Assembly (NCBI RefSeq): GCF_003945595.2
Contig: NW_024104909.1
Coordinates: forward strand, 558,001 to 622,000
Direction of reading: 5' to 3'
Source of the DNA: Pipra filicauda
Lineage: Eukaryota; Chordata; Aves; Passeriformes; Pipridae
DNA: 64,000 nucleotides
Part shown: one piece after another, positions 39,001 to 51,000 of the stretch
Layout of the letters: every line of letters starts with the position of its first letter
How positions within the stretch are numbered: the first letter of the stretch is position 1
Position numbers and translations under genes: made by a program
The notes under the pieces: model-generated
Databases searched by the model: none
Told to the model about the DNA's origin: nothing
Seen by the model: the letters and a program-made list of their open reading frames with translations, nothing else

Positions 39001-42000
39001 ACGGGGGTGGAACTGTAAAAACTGAAGTTTCCATCCAAGCATTTTTATTGTAAAGCCAAGAATTTCAAAGGAAATGTCACACTTGTTAAAATTTAACCTT
39101 TATTTGGCAGCAGTGGGTAAGGCAGTATAATTGTTTGGTAATAGCACATCCATGGCCATATGCTGTTCCTTCCACAGGGACTTTGCTTTACTCAGTGAAC
39201 AATATGAACAGAGCCCTTGGAAGGAGCACACAGTCAACATTTAGTTCTGGTTTTGCTGCTCGGTGTGGGCCGTGGGCATTGTTGGGGGTACGTTGTAACT
39301 TCTTTCACTCCAGTCCTTTCCGAATGGTCTTTCCCGTGGCAGCCAGCACTGGAGCAGGCCTAACATTCAGGATTAGTTCATTTTCACAGCTCCACTCGGA
39401 GATAAAGATGTGTTGCCCTGGTTTTAAACACAGTAAGACTGGAAGAATCTGCTGACTCAGAGCCTGGGGTTTGTAGGTTCTGAGTTGCTAAACCTTATTT
39501 CATGTGTTAAGACATGATCTAAGGGTAAAAATAACATTCATAGCATTCACTGAGTTATAGGAGCACACATCAAAGTGACATCTGTCTCTCACAGTGGGCA
39601 ACGAAGATGTGACCCGAGTGGCACTTGTGAAAAGCAGCTTGTGACAGAGGCAGGTCCCCAGAGCAGAGCTGCAGTGGTGGAGCAATCATGCCATGCTTTC
39701 TTGCCACAATCCCTTTGCCATTTCTGTGTCCTGGGGTGTTTCAGGACCCTGGAGATGATGGTTTATTTAATGTATTTGGCCTTGTGCATGGTCTGCTGGA
39801 GACACGGCCTGTCCTGTACCCTGAGGGAGGCAGGACTGTTATGTTAACATCTATCAAAAATGAACCCATAGAGGATCAGCTCAGACTCCATCTACTACAG
39901 CAAGTGAAAGACCAACTACATATTTTAAAAATAAAAACCTCTAGGGTCTTTTGTGGGATGATTGAAACCACATATCTTGCTAAACCAACCCTCTATACTA
40001 TTCTTATCATAAAAGGGCCCCAAAAGTACTATTCCATGTGAGTGACAAGCCCATGTGAATGCAAACACTGGTGATATGTGGCATATCTGAGGCAGGAAAC
40101 CAGATTGCAACATGGCATTGAACACTGTGGTTACCATGAAATAATATTTAAATAAGAAAAGAGGAAATAGAAAGGTGCAGCCATTATCTGAAGACCCCAA
40201 AGTCCTGAAAAGCGAGATTTTTTAAATGCTCCTTTCAGTCTTCAGCCTTACACCTTACACGTGGGCTGCAAAAGTGGAAGACGAGTGAGTTTCTTAACCC
40301 ACTTTATTCTCATTGTTGTGTGACACCCCTGTCCACAACACTAACCAGGAGCTTTACCACTGCCAGGCGTGACCCTGGCAGGCAGGACAAATGTGCTGCA
40401 GCTGTGGATTTGGGTTTTTTGATCCAAATTCAGGCTACCACTCTCCTGAGAACAGCACTCTCTTCCCTTCCCAATAAAGTGGGTCTCAGAAGTGTTAGTT
40501 CGTTGCAGCCTGTGTTCCAAGCATGACCTTACACTACACCCTGAGAAGCACATTTGGATTAATCTCTTTAATTAGAAAAGAAGAACAAACCTTATGGTAT
40601 TAAAATGATTAAAAGGTCAGCATTAAGGTATTAATTTTCAGCGCCAGCAGGATGGATTGATTTTTCTGTTTGTTTTGTTTCAGCGGTGGATCCGAAAAGC
40701 GTATTAGCACTTAATTTGTATGACTGCTACAGAATCAGTTCTCTTTACAGGATGGGCAGCTTGAAATCTTGAGTGAAAGGCTTGTTTCCAAAGGAGAAAT
40801 GTTGCTTCTCATGTTGTGGGAAGTTTTGGTGACACGTTATTGAGATTCAGTGTCACACATGGTTCGATGCAGGACTGGCAGTGCTCTGCTGCTGTGAGAT
40901 CACGCAGAATCCCTGGGCTGGGGAAGGGAGCCACGCTCTGCTCTTGGGCACTCAGCACAGTGTGCAGCCTGTTCAGGAGCCAGCAGGCTCCTGGTTTTGG
41001 AATGTGCAGGCTCCAGAATGAGCTGTCAGTGGAGGGAACCCTGTTAGACTTTTCCATCACGCTCACTGAAGCTTTGCACTCCCCGCAGTGCTGCCTGTTC
41101 CAGGGGTGGTGATGGATGGTTCCTTTGTGGGCATACCAGTAAATCTAGCATTTCTACAGGAATTAGGAATACAATGGGTGAAGTTTGGCTTCCAGACACC
41201 AGCTTGGTTTCACAGTTATCCCTATGACCAGCAGATGGAGTTGAGAGAATGTTACTTTTTGGAAGCAAAGGAAATCATTTCTCCTTGGTTCTTGACTTAG
41301 AATTGGAGCAGCACATCTTCTCCTGGTTTTTTTCCCCCATCTCTTACTAAACTACATTGGGAGCTTTGTGCTGAGTTCTTTGTTTCCTTTTATGTCCTTT
41401 AGGATTTTTGTCGTAACAGATTTTGATCAAAAGAGAGGAAAAGTGACTGAGGGTGAGGATGTGCCTTGCTATGGACCTCCGAGAGAGAGGAAGAAAGGTC
41501 TTAAACTGGGAGGCCAGGTTTAATTAGAACAAGTAGAACTGAAGCTACTTAAAATAGACAGCTGGTATTTTATTCTAGAGACTAGAAATAAAAGGCTTTG
41601 TGAAAAATTACTTAACTCCTGTGCCCTTCCAGGGAGGAAGGCCTGCGTTCTTAACCTCTCTGTGGTTTTTCCTCTCTTGCAGCACAGTCACTCTTCTCTT
41701 TCACTGTGGGAAAGGTCTGTGGCTGTTGCCCCAGAGTCATGCTGGGTGTCTGCTTGCTGTTCTCTCCAGCAGTCTCCCAATCTCTGGTGGGCTTGCTGTT
41801 AGCTGTGCTCACCTTCCCTGTGCCTGCCCTGACCTCCTCTCTGAAAGTTTTTCATTCACAGGCATGTTCACTCCTTCTCTTCCTCAAGAAAATCCCTCCT
41901 GATTTACAGCGGCGAACAGCTGGGAAAAGCTTTTGTCCATGTTGCTCAGCCATGGGCTCTTAAAGGAGAGGATCTTAATAGCCTGGAAACAAATCCAACA

Positions 42001-45000
42001 GATAGTGTTGGGTGCCAGAGGAACAACGCTGTTTGGGGAGCAGAGAAGGCATCTGTTTTCTGCCTTCGTGCAGGAGTTCATCCTGGGACTGTGGTTTGCT
42101 TTGAATGGTGGAACATTTTAGTTTTTGCACCATACATAAATACAGTGCCAGCCTGGCAAAAGCTGACAAAGAGGATTTAGTCTTTCCACAGCTCTCTTGT
42201 CCATGTTCTACTCTCCCATCCCCCATAGGCAAATACACGTGGTAGAGAATATCCATTGCTGTTTCTTTCTCTGTTCCAGGAGTTGAAGTACTGCATAGTC
42301 AGCATGACTTTCCCTCCCTTACAAACTTCTCATTTGCCTCTTATCCCTTTTTCTATTTGGGATTTGCTATTTGGGATTTTTAATGTTCATCATTCCTTGG
42401 TCTGTTTTATCCCACAGTAAAATATTAAGATTTATGTAGGATGTATAAACCCCTCAATATTTCGTTCAGGTAATTTCCTGTATGTGAGAGCTGAACTCTG
42501 TCTAAAGATTGCTTTATTTTGTCCCTGTTTGCTACTTTGAAACACTTCTTCAGTGTGTGTTTCTTGGCATTTGCTGGTCCTTCAAATCAGAAAGTCGAGG
42601 GGATAAAACTCCTTAAGAAAGATGCTGATCCAGCCTTGCTTCCCAGCAGAGTCAACTGCATAGTATTGAGACCTTTGCTTGGTTTTAAAAGAAAATTCCT
42701 TTAGCAATTAAAAGCCCAGTGCACTGAGGGGGCTCTTCAGGACCAGCTATTCAGGTTCCTTCCATGGCCTGACCCTGGGAGCCTTCTCACCTCTGTGGTT
42801 GTCATGGGCTTGCAGGGTCACTCCCCAGCACCACCCTCAGAAGTGGAGGTTACTTTCCACAGTGGTAGGTGAAAACTGGAAAATGAAAATATTCCTGTTC
42901 ACTCTTGACATGAAAACTCTGCTTGTATCCATGTCAGTGCCAAAGCTTTGAAATAAATCTTGGGCTCCGAACATGTTCTTCATGTTAAGATCGTAGCCTC
43001 AAGCTGCTCCAGGTGAGGTTCAGGTTTGAGATCAGGAGGAATTTCTTCATGGAAAGGGTTGTCAGGCACTGGAGTGGGCTGCCCAGGGGGGTGGTGGTGT
43101 CCCTGTTCCTGGAGGTGTTCAAGGAGTGGCTGGACATGGCACTCAGCGTTCTGGTCTGGTTGACAAGGTGGTGATGGTCACAGGTTGGACTTGATCTTGG
43201 AGGTCTTTTCCAACCTAAATGATTCTGGGATTCTAGGATCATGCTGGCTTTGTATTCAGGAGCTGAGTATCTCCTACCTCCTCATTTGCTGGAGCACTGC
43301 CAGGGTTCAGGTCTGTGCTATTAACAGGCTGATAAAATTTCTTGACACTTGAGTCATTCTCCCTCCAGAGACCATGACCACCTTCCAAGGCCCTATCCAG
43401 TTCAGGAAGCCTTTTCTCCTTTCCTCTGAAGTCTTCTGCCCGTGATCCAGACTCAGATTCTGATTCCTCCAGCTCCTTGGGTGAGGAAAGGCAGCATTGC
43501 AGGGTTTTGGGGCACAAATGCAAACACTTGTGCTTGTAGTACTGGTGCCCATCTCAACCTGGTTTGTGCGTGTGTGAGCCTCCAGCCTCTGGGGTCAAAG
43601 CAAACCTTGGGATTCCTGGCGTCAGAAGGATTCTTCCTTTTTGGATAGGATCAGGCTGTTCAGACCATACCTGTTCAGAGTAACTGGTGGAACCAGAGAA
43701 GCCACCATCCACGTGGAGAAGTGTGACCTGGTTCTGTGCCGCTTTCCCAGTGGAGCTCTGGTCGTCACTGGACAAAGCCTGGGTTCATGTGGTGACTGCA
43801 CTGGGGAATGCCTCATTCCTGATGCCATCTGACAGCTGCTGCTTGAGCTCTCCTTCAGTTTTGGGACAGAATTCCTGGCTTTTCAGAGCTGGTTCAACAA
43901 TTATTAGAGCATTCCTGCAATTCTTGTGTGCAGGAAGGACTTCTTTGAATCTTAATGAAAGTGTATTTGGATACATGACTGGAGGTGATCACGCTGTGAA
44001 CACTTAATTCAGATAGAAGTGTTGCTGATTAGAAATGTTCTTTGAGATTTACAGTTCATGTGTGTATCCACTTTATGCCCACTATCCCTTCTCTGGAGGG
44101 GACCCTCAGGATCACACTTTCAGCCTGTGGTTGAAGGGGAACTGAAGAGGTTTGGGTGTGTTTCACCTCATGTACTTGTGGGTGCCTGAAGATGGGATTT
44201 GTGGCAGTGGATTTTTAATTACTTCACTAAGATCCACTGCTGATTACAAACCTGTCTAAAAGAAATAAAAGGCGTTTTTTAAACGCATGATTTGTCCTAA
44301 TACAGTGATTCCAGAAAGTCATGTTCTCCTAGCAGGGAGAAGGAAAAAAACATGGAAGTAAAAAGAAATTACAGAAGAGGAAATGTGTTTTAAAAACATA
44401 GTGCTGTATGGAAGCTGGGCTGACGCAGAGTTCTGTATCACATCATTTACCTGCTCCAAGATTGCCACTGCTGCTGAAATTGGTGCCTACTTTTCTAAGA
44501 AGAGGTACATAGTGTTCCATCTTGACAATGTGGAGTGGTTTTGAATATACAAAAATCTCTACATCAAAATGTAGAGAATCGGTCACCTCAGCAAAGTAAA
44601 ATACCAGGGAACTTTGTGTCCATCCAAGCTCTTGACAATGAGATACTCGTCCATCCGTGCTGCCCTGACGTGCAGGATGGTTTTGCCCTTCAGGATAGGG
44701 GCAGGGCAGAACCATCTTCCTATGGGAATAGAGAGTGTCCATAATTTTAAAGGGTATTAGTGACTGTGTTACTCTATAGAAATGTGTATTACTCCGTTTC
44801 TAGAAAATTGGTTGATGAACCTCCCATCCCTGTCAGAGGTTTTAGCAGACTGACAGCCCCTGATCCATTTGTTCTGTTGATGGTGGAGCTCAGCAAGTGG
44901 CAAGAGAAACAAAACCATCTTTTTTATCTCATGTATCTGACCATTGAAAGATTTATTTTAACTGTGGGAGCAGAAGTGTCTGAACTTGCTGCTTCAGCAA

Positions 45001-48000
45001 GAAAACTGTTGGTGGTTCAGGTGAAGCAAAAAGAAGCCTCCTGCTCGTTCTGGAGTGGGATGATTCCTGTCCCTTTGGTGTGACTGTGGTGCACTGGCAG
45101 GTCTTCAGTTATGAACTGGTCCTGCAGACCACTGTTCTTGGAAGGCAGACTAGCAGGGAAGAGATCAACTCCTTCAAACAGTCAGCAGTCCTGGGAAGTA
45201 AGATAGGCAATATTCTGAGGGGATGTTGTGCCTACCTGCAGACACTGCTCTCATCTGCTTGTTCTTCAACCCACTGATACTCTGTAATTCTGCTTTTCCT
45301 TACTCACTCTTCAAGAAACCCTTTTGGGTCAGGGCATCTGTGCTGATACAGCTGTAGCTGTGTCTGTTAACTGGTGGGGTAGTAACAAAAGGAGAACTTG
45401 GCTTGGGAAACAATTCTTTGACTGGGATGAAAACACCACTTCCAACAAGATTTTCTTTGGCATGGTCTCTGTATTTTTTTGGAGATTGGCTGAACTAATT
45501 GTTTCCTATTTGTGACCCAAGAATTGTTTCAGCAAAACCTGTCTGCTCTGTGGATATGTTCACAGGAGAAATGGAAGACTGAATTGCAGCTGTGTGCACT
45601 GGAAGCAGAAGTGGCTGGGTTTCCTTCATTCACCCCTTTTTCCTTTTATTGCTCTTTTTCTTGTCTTGGCAAGGCCAATACAAACAGATTCAGCAATTCC
45701 TCTTTGTTTTTAAGACTTACTATAATCATTATCAAGTGGCAGAGTCCCCATCCTCCTCCATCAAATACCAGCCGTGGTGTTTTCTACTTGATCTTTTGTG
45801 CTTCATTCTCCAGAAGAAAAGCCAACCTCTTCAAAAAGCTGATGTGCAGGGACAAAGCTTGTTGCTGGAGTAGTGACAACTCTTGCCAGGGAACCTTTTG
45901 TTCACCAAACAAAAATAAGGTTGCTGTTATTGGGCTGTGGAATTTTCTGGGGAGTTCCTTCTCAAAGGTCAGAAGTAGAACGGGCTACAAATGGTGTATT
46001 CTGTCACTTTAACCTGATTTTCCTTAAATGTAGTACACAGGCTTTGGTCAGTAGTGGTCAGCACTGAACTATTTCCTCTGTTATCTCCCCAGCATAATCC
46101 TATTCTTCCTGTATTCTATTTATAAGTGCTTTTAATGGCTGATTTTCCTTAGGTAGCTTTTCTGTGTTAACCTATTTTCACAGGGCATAATCAAAGTGAT
46201 TCTTGGGACAGTTTTATGTTTGTCCATGAGATTAATTCAGGCTGCAAATCACAGGGATTCAAGTGCTTTTGCAGTCCCATATCTGCCCCTGCTAGGGGAG
46301 AGACATTGCAGGCTGTGGATGTGCTTAATTTTGAAAATCAGGTTTCTGCATTTGTCCAGGAAGGTAGAAAAAGGTGCTAAATCTGTGCTGGAGAAGTGAC
46401 GTGTTAAGGAGGCTGTTCTCTTCTGCAGTGTTACGAGCTGTGCCTCAGACTAAAGATCTCTGTGGGTTTGCAGCTGTCAGGCAGAGCTCAGGCCTTGGTG
46501 CAGAAGTGTGTCCATAAAGAATGGATGCTGGAAGTAAAACATTGGATTTTACAAGCTGATACATCCCAGCATCACCCTGTAGTTAACTCTGATTCACTTC
46601 AGTAGCCATAATACAACCCAGATTTAGGTGACCCTTTCCAGGAGAAAACCATATACAGCTTACCCAGGAAATTTTCTCTTTGAAGGGAATATCAGCACTC
46701 ACTTGTGAGACAAAAGACTTAATTTATGCTTAGAAAATCAGCTCTACCTTTTGTTGTAATATATAGAGACAGTCATAGAATTCTGTTTTCTCCCTTTGGA
46801 CTCCTCTTTCTGTTAGGGATGAGAAACAAAGATTTAAGTGTTTAAAACCTGTAATATGAAAATATAATACTAAACAGGCTTGAATTCATGGAATCATAGA
46901 ATGGTTTGGGTTGCAAGGACCTTAAAGAATTCCAGCTCTGGGTGTGGTAAGAGCTTATTCCTGTTGGAATTATGGTCTGTCCAATAAACAGAAGGTTTTG
47001 AGTGGCTTGTGTTTTAAACTCTTGTTTGTAAATGTTTTAACAGAGGAACCTCTCAATACGTTGTTCCAAGATTAGAATAGAAAAGTTTGAGAATGCTGAG
47101 GGAGTGGTGTAATAATCCTGGTAGCCTGGTGAACAGTCTTGTGATAGAAACACAGAATATGTTGAGTTGGAAGGGATCCACAAGGGTCATCAAATCCAAC
47201 TTCTGAGCCTGCACAAGACCATCCCCAGGAGTCACACCGTGTGCCTGAGAGCGTTGTCCAACTACTCCTTGAGGTCTTTCAGCCTTGGTGCTGTGCCCAC
47301 TGCCCTGGGGAGCCTGTTCAGTGCCCAACCACCCTCTGGGGGAAGAACCTTTTCCTGATATCCAACGTAACCCTCCCCTGAGACAACTTCGGTACCCTGG
47401 GGTCCTGTCCCTGGTCCCCACAGATGAGTGCCTGCCCCTCTCCCCCGCTCAGGAGGAAGCTGTAGCCCACAATTCTTACGCAGGATTAGGGTCAGAACCA
47501 CAGCTCGCAGACGTGCTGCTGACCTCCCCTCTCTGCTCTCTCAGTCCCAGATGCAAACCCAGGTGCAGCAGGTGGGGATCGTCCCGACGCAGGCCATGGC
47601 CACCGGGCCGACAGCGGACCCGGAGAAGCGCAAACTGATCCAGCAGCAGCTGGTTTTGCTGCTCCACGCCCACAAGTGTCAGCGGCGCGAGCAGGCCAAC
47701 GGCGAGGTGCGGGCCTGCGCCCTCCCGCACTGCCGCACCATGAAGAACGTCCTCAACCACATGACGCACTGCCAGGCCGGCAAGGCCTGCCAAGGTGAGG
47801 GCACGGGGCTGGGGCCGCTCTGCACGAGAGCTCTGAAAGGTTCCTGGGGTGTTTGTAACCAGCGTTCCTCTTCTTGGCAAGAGCGTTCCCATACCTGGCA
47901 CAGTGTCAGCACCGGTTCTGGAATTAAACAGCTGTTCCCTTTGCCTGGTTCCCGCTTCCCATCTCAGTTTGAAAAAACACAATGCAATATTTGCCTTTTC

Positions 48001-51000
48001 AAGAAGGGGATAGTACCAGGGTAGACTTGCAAGCATCTTTTTCATCTCATCTGTTGTATAAAGAGGGTGTCCTATTCCCCACATCTTTGTCTTAGATTTT
48101 GGTACTAGTTTCTTTCATTGTTTTCTTGACTCGTCCCAAAAAATTTTAGTTGTGTTGAGCTGTGTTTAGTTATATGCACAGTGTTGCTCGTGAAGGAGAA
48201 AGAATAGAATTGCTCTTAAAAACGAGATGGAGTTAATTGAAAACCAGTTAACCTGGTTAACAGTGACCTTAACTCCTTTGCTTTTCCTTGCTGCAGTTGC
48301 TCATTGTGCATCTTCGAGACAAATCATCTCCCACTGGAAGAATTGTACTCGGCACGACTGTCCTGTGTGCCTTCCTCTGAAAAATGCCAGTGACAAAAGA
48401 AACCAACAACGTGAGTAGTTCTCTTACTGCTGTCACCATTGAATGATACTAGTAAAGCTCATCAACTGTGCAGTGTAGGAATAAACTTTGGCAGTGTCCT
48501 AACAAACTTAGTAGCTGGTTAACTTGTAGAGGGATAAATTTACTAGTGAATTCTCGTTTCTGATCATTGAAGGCAATTTACTACTGAATAATTGGGAAAG
48601 CCTGAGCTCAAGCACCCATCTTATTTTAAAGGATGTGGCAGCTTCTAACTGGTGCTTCATTGTGGGGCAGGTCAATAGATTCCAGTTATGAGACCTAAAG
48701 TTTTGGATATAGGTACAGTTTGGGGAAGGAGATAAGCTACTTGATTGTTTCTCTTGCTGCTAGGAACAAATTAACATGCTAGTGATTCAAAATAATCAAA
48801 AATGTTTGGAAAAAAACCCAACCTTGCATACAAAAAGATCTGGTCTGGGTGTCTTCATCATTAAGTGTATTTATTGCTGCTGTAGATTAGCTAAAGCCCT
48901 GCAAATCACAGTGCCCATGCCTGGTTTTTATAATAGCTGAACTGTTACTGATGCTTGGGGCAAGTCCATTTCTAGTGTGTTTTTATTTCCCTCCTGCTCT
49001 GAAACAGAAAATACTGAGCTTATGTTGGTAGGTTTGCCTCTCATCAACTCCTTTGAAAAGATGCCAGGATGGAACATTTTACAGCATCAACACTGCAGTT
49101 CTAGGAGTCTTCAGTAATGTTATGCCTAAGTATATTTAAATGAGGGTTAGGAAGTGGAAAATAGCTGGAGAACTTGCAAAGCTTGTACATTGGAATTGGG
49201 TTGGAAGCATGCTGCTGATTTCCAGTTAAGGTGAGTCTGCAGTGAGGAGCACCAGTAAACCTTGGAGGATGGAGAACTGGTCCTAAATTAGGTGAGATTA
49301 AGACAGAGGAGACAGTAGCTGGAGAGGCTGTCAAAATTATCCATTGAGCATTGCTCTGTTTATAGTTTCAGGAGGGGTTTTTCCCCTCCAAAACAGAAAA
49401 AATTATAACTATAGAGGTACTTGGAGGTCAGGATTTTGTTTGTGTTTTACCAAACTTCTTGGTAAACAAGATAAGTCTTGTGTGTTGAAAATAGTAATTT
49501 GTGGCAAGTGATTAGTTGTTTGGTCCTCAAAAAATGTGTTGAAAGCTTTGCTTTTTAATTTGTGCATAACATCCTTATTAGACAGTTGTTATCAAAGTGC
49601 TAACAACATCTAGCACAACAGAATTGTGTTTTTCAATACAAGCTGCTGTAGTAAAGTCGTTTGTGCAGTGTTTTTGTTGCTCATACAGCTTATCAAAAGA
49701 GAACAAAATCTTGAACACAGGCAGTCCTCAAAAATAATTTTGTTATGGGATGTTGTTTGGCTGCAACAGAATTATAATGGGTAAGTGTAGAATTTGGCTC
49801 TGTTGTTGCATATGGAGGGAGATAAATATGAAATCTTCCAATCAATGAATCAATAACCCAGTGGTACAGGGTTCTTTGTCCTGGATTATGTCTCTGAGTC
49901 ATACATGTAACAGCTCATGGTTTGGTTGAAGGTGAAAGAGGAACACTAAAATACTTGTTTAGATCTGTTATAAAGGATACCCCTTTTTGGGCAATCAGAA
50001 AGGTTTGTGAAGTGATTCACATCAACATGTGCAAATGGTGAAAATTCTGTGCCTGCTCAGGTGAAAACTAACCTAAGTTGCATTAGTTTAAGACTGGAAG
50101 AAAATGTGGGCTGTTTTAGGAATAAATAATCACAGAATCTACAAAATTGGAGGGAAGAGGGGTCTGCATTTTGGCAGAATATGATCAGAACATTTAGAAA
50201 GGGAAAAAAGAAATGAGAGGTGTAGAGACCCTCGTTCCATTGTCAGGCTGCCTTCCTTACAGAGAGTCTGGAACTCTCCTTCCTGTGCTCTGCCCTGTTT
50301 TGCCATATTATTTTAGTCCTGGTGTGTCTGTGCTGGGTTTTCAAGCAGCTCCTTCAAAGATTGCTCATCTTTTAGAAAGTTCTGCAGTTGAGCCCTGCTG
50401 AACCACTGCACTGTGGTGCCTCACTTCCACCCTTCCATCTGCAGCCATTCCTGTGCCTTTCTGGCTTTCTGTTCCCACTCCTTGGGGATCTGTGTGCTGC
50501 AGAAAGTCCTGGGGTTTGGGTTATTGCCATGGAGCTGTTTCTGTACAGGTCTTTTAGTGTGTAGATTTTTTTTGCAAAGAGCATCTGTGCCAGGTTTCTT
50601 TTGTGTAGCTTTTTTTATTTTTTTTTTAAGCAATCTTGAGCTGTATTTTATTACAATGGTTGATAGTGACCTGACTTGTAAATAGGACATATTGGGACAA
50701 GTTGAAAATTCTTTCTGTTCCATGTGGTTCTTGTTGTGTGTCCCTTGTACCTCTGAGGGGGCTGGGGAAACAGGAAAACAAGTGTTATTTTGCACATGCT
50801 GAAATATTAAGGTTTTCTTTTGAATGAGCAGGTGACTCCTGTGTTTTGAATCAATGGCTTGAAATGTTATGGGGCTGGGGGGTTGTTTTTGTTGGGCAGT
50901 ACCTGCTCCCTGCTGAGCCCACCACAATTTGAGTTCTAGACTCTTGCAAACAGTTGTTTATACATTTCCTAATTCTGTAGCTGTGTCATAACAGTTTTAG

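Larger units (their letters stand above)
37460..47544 (+). other. CREBBP: CREBBP intron 3 (about 10.1 kb)
   Basis: Runs from GTGAGT to the pyrimidine-rich acceptor CTCTGCTCTCTCAG ending at 47544. It contains a pair of 22-bp direct repeats (38597 and 38648) and CR1 copies at 42995-43241, 46882-46938 and 47142-47469. Several open frames of up to 166 codons occur near 44.7-46.0 kb, but they lack known motifs and I do not call them genes. Otherwise I see ordinary AT-rich intron. Confidence 0.95.

Noticed and set aside
41088..41300. 70-codon frame after an acceptor-like CTCCCCGCAG in intron 3
   Set aside because: It looks somewhat protein-like (an ATG at 41112 in a fair context), but there is no downstream donor, no homology that I recognise and no supporting signal.
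45512..46012. 166-codon plus-strand open frame in intron 3
   Set aside because: It opens on GTG rather than ATG, has no known motif, has low-complexity Ser/Phe-rich content and lacks good exon-like flanks. Length alone is compatible with chance.
47476..48084. 202-codon minus-strand open frame opposite exon 4
   Set aside because: It is the complement of the GC-rich TAZ1 exon. It has no recognised domain, and the sense frame fully explains the constraint.
50128..50160. CR1-like AATCACAGAATCTACAAAAT in intron 5
   Set aside because: Only a few bases resemble the CR1 tail, and the following sequence does not continue as CR1.
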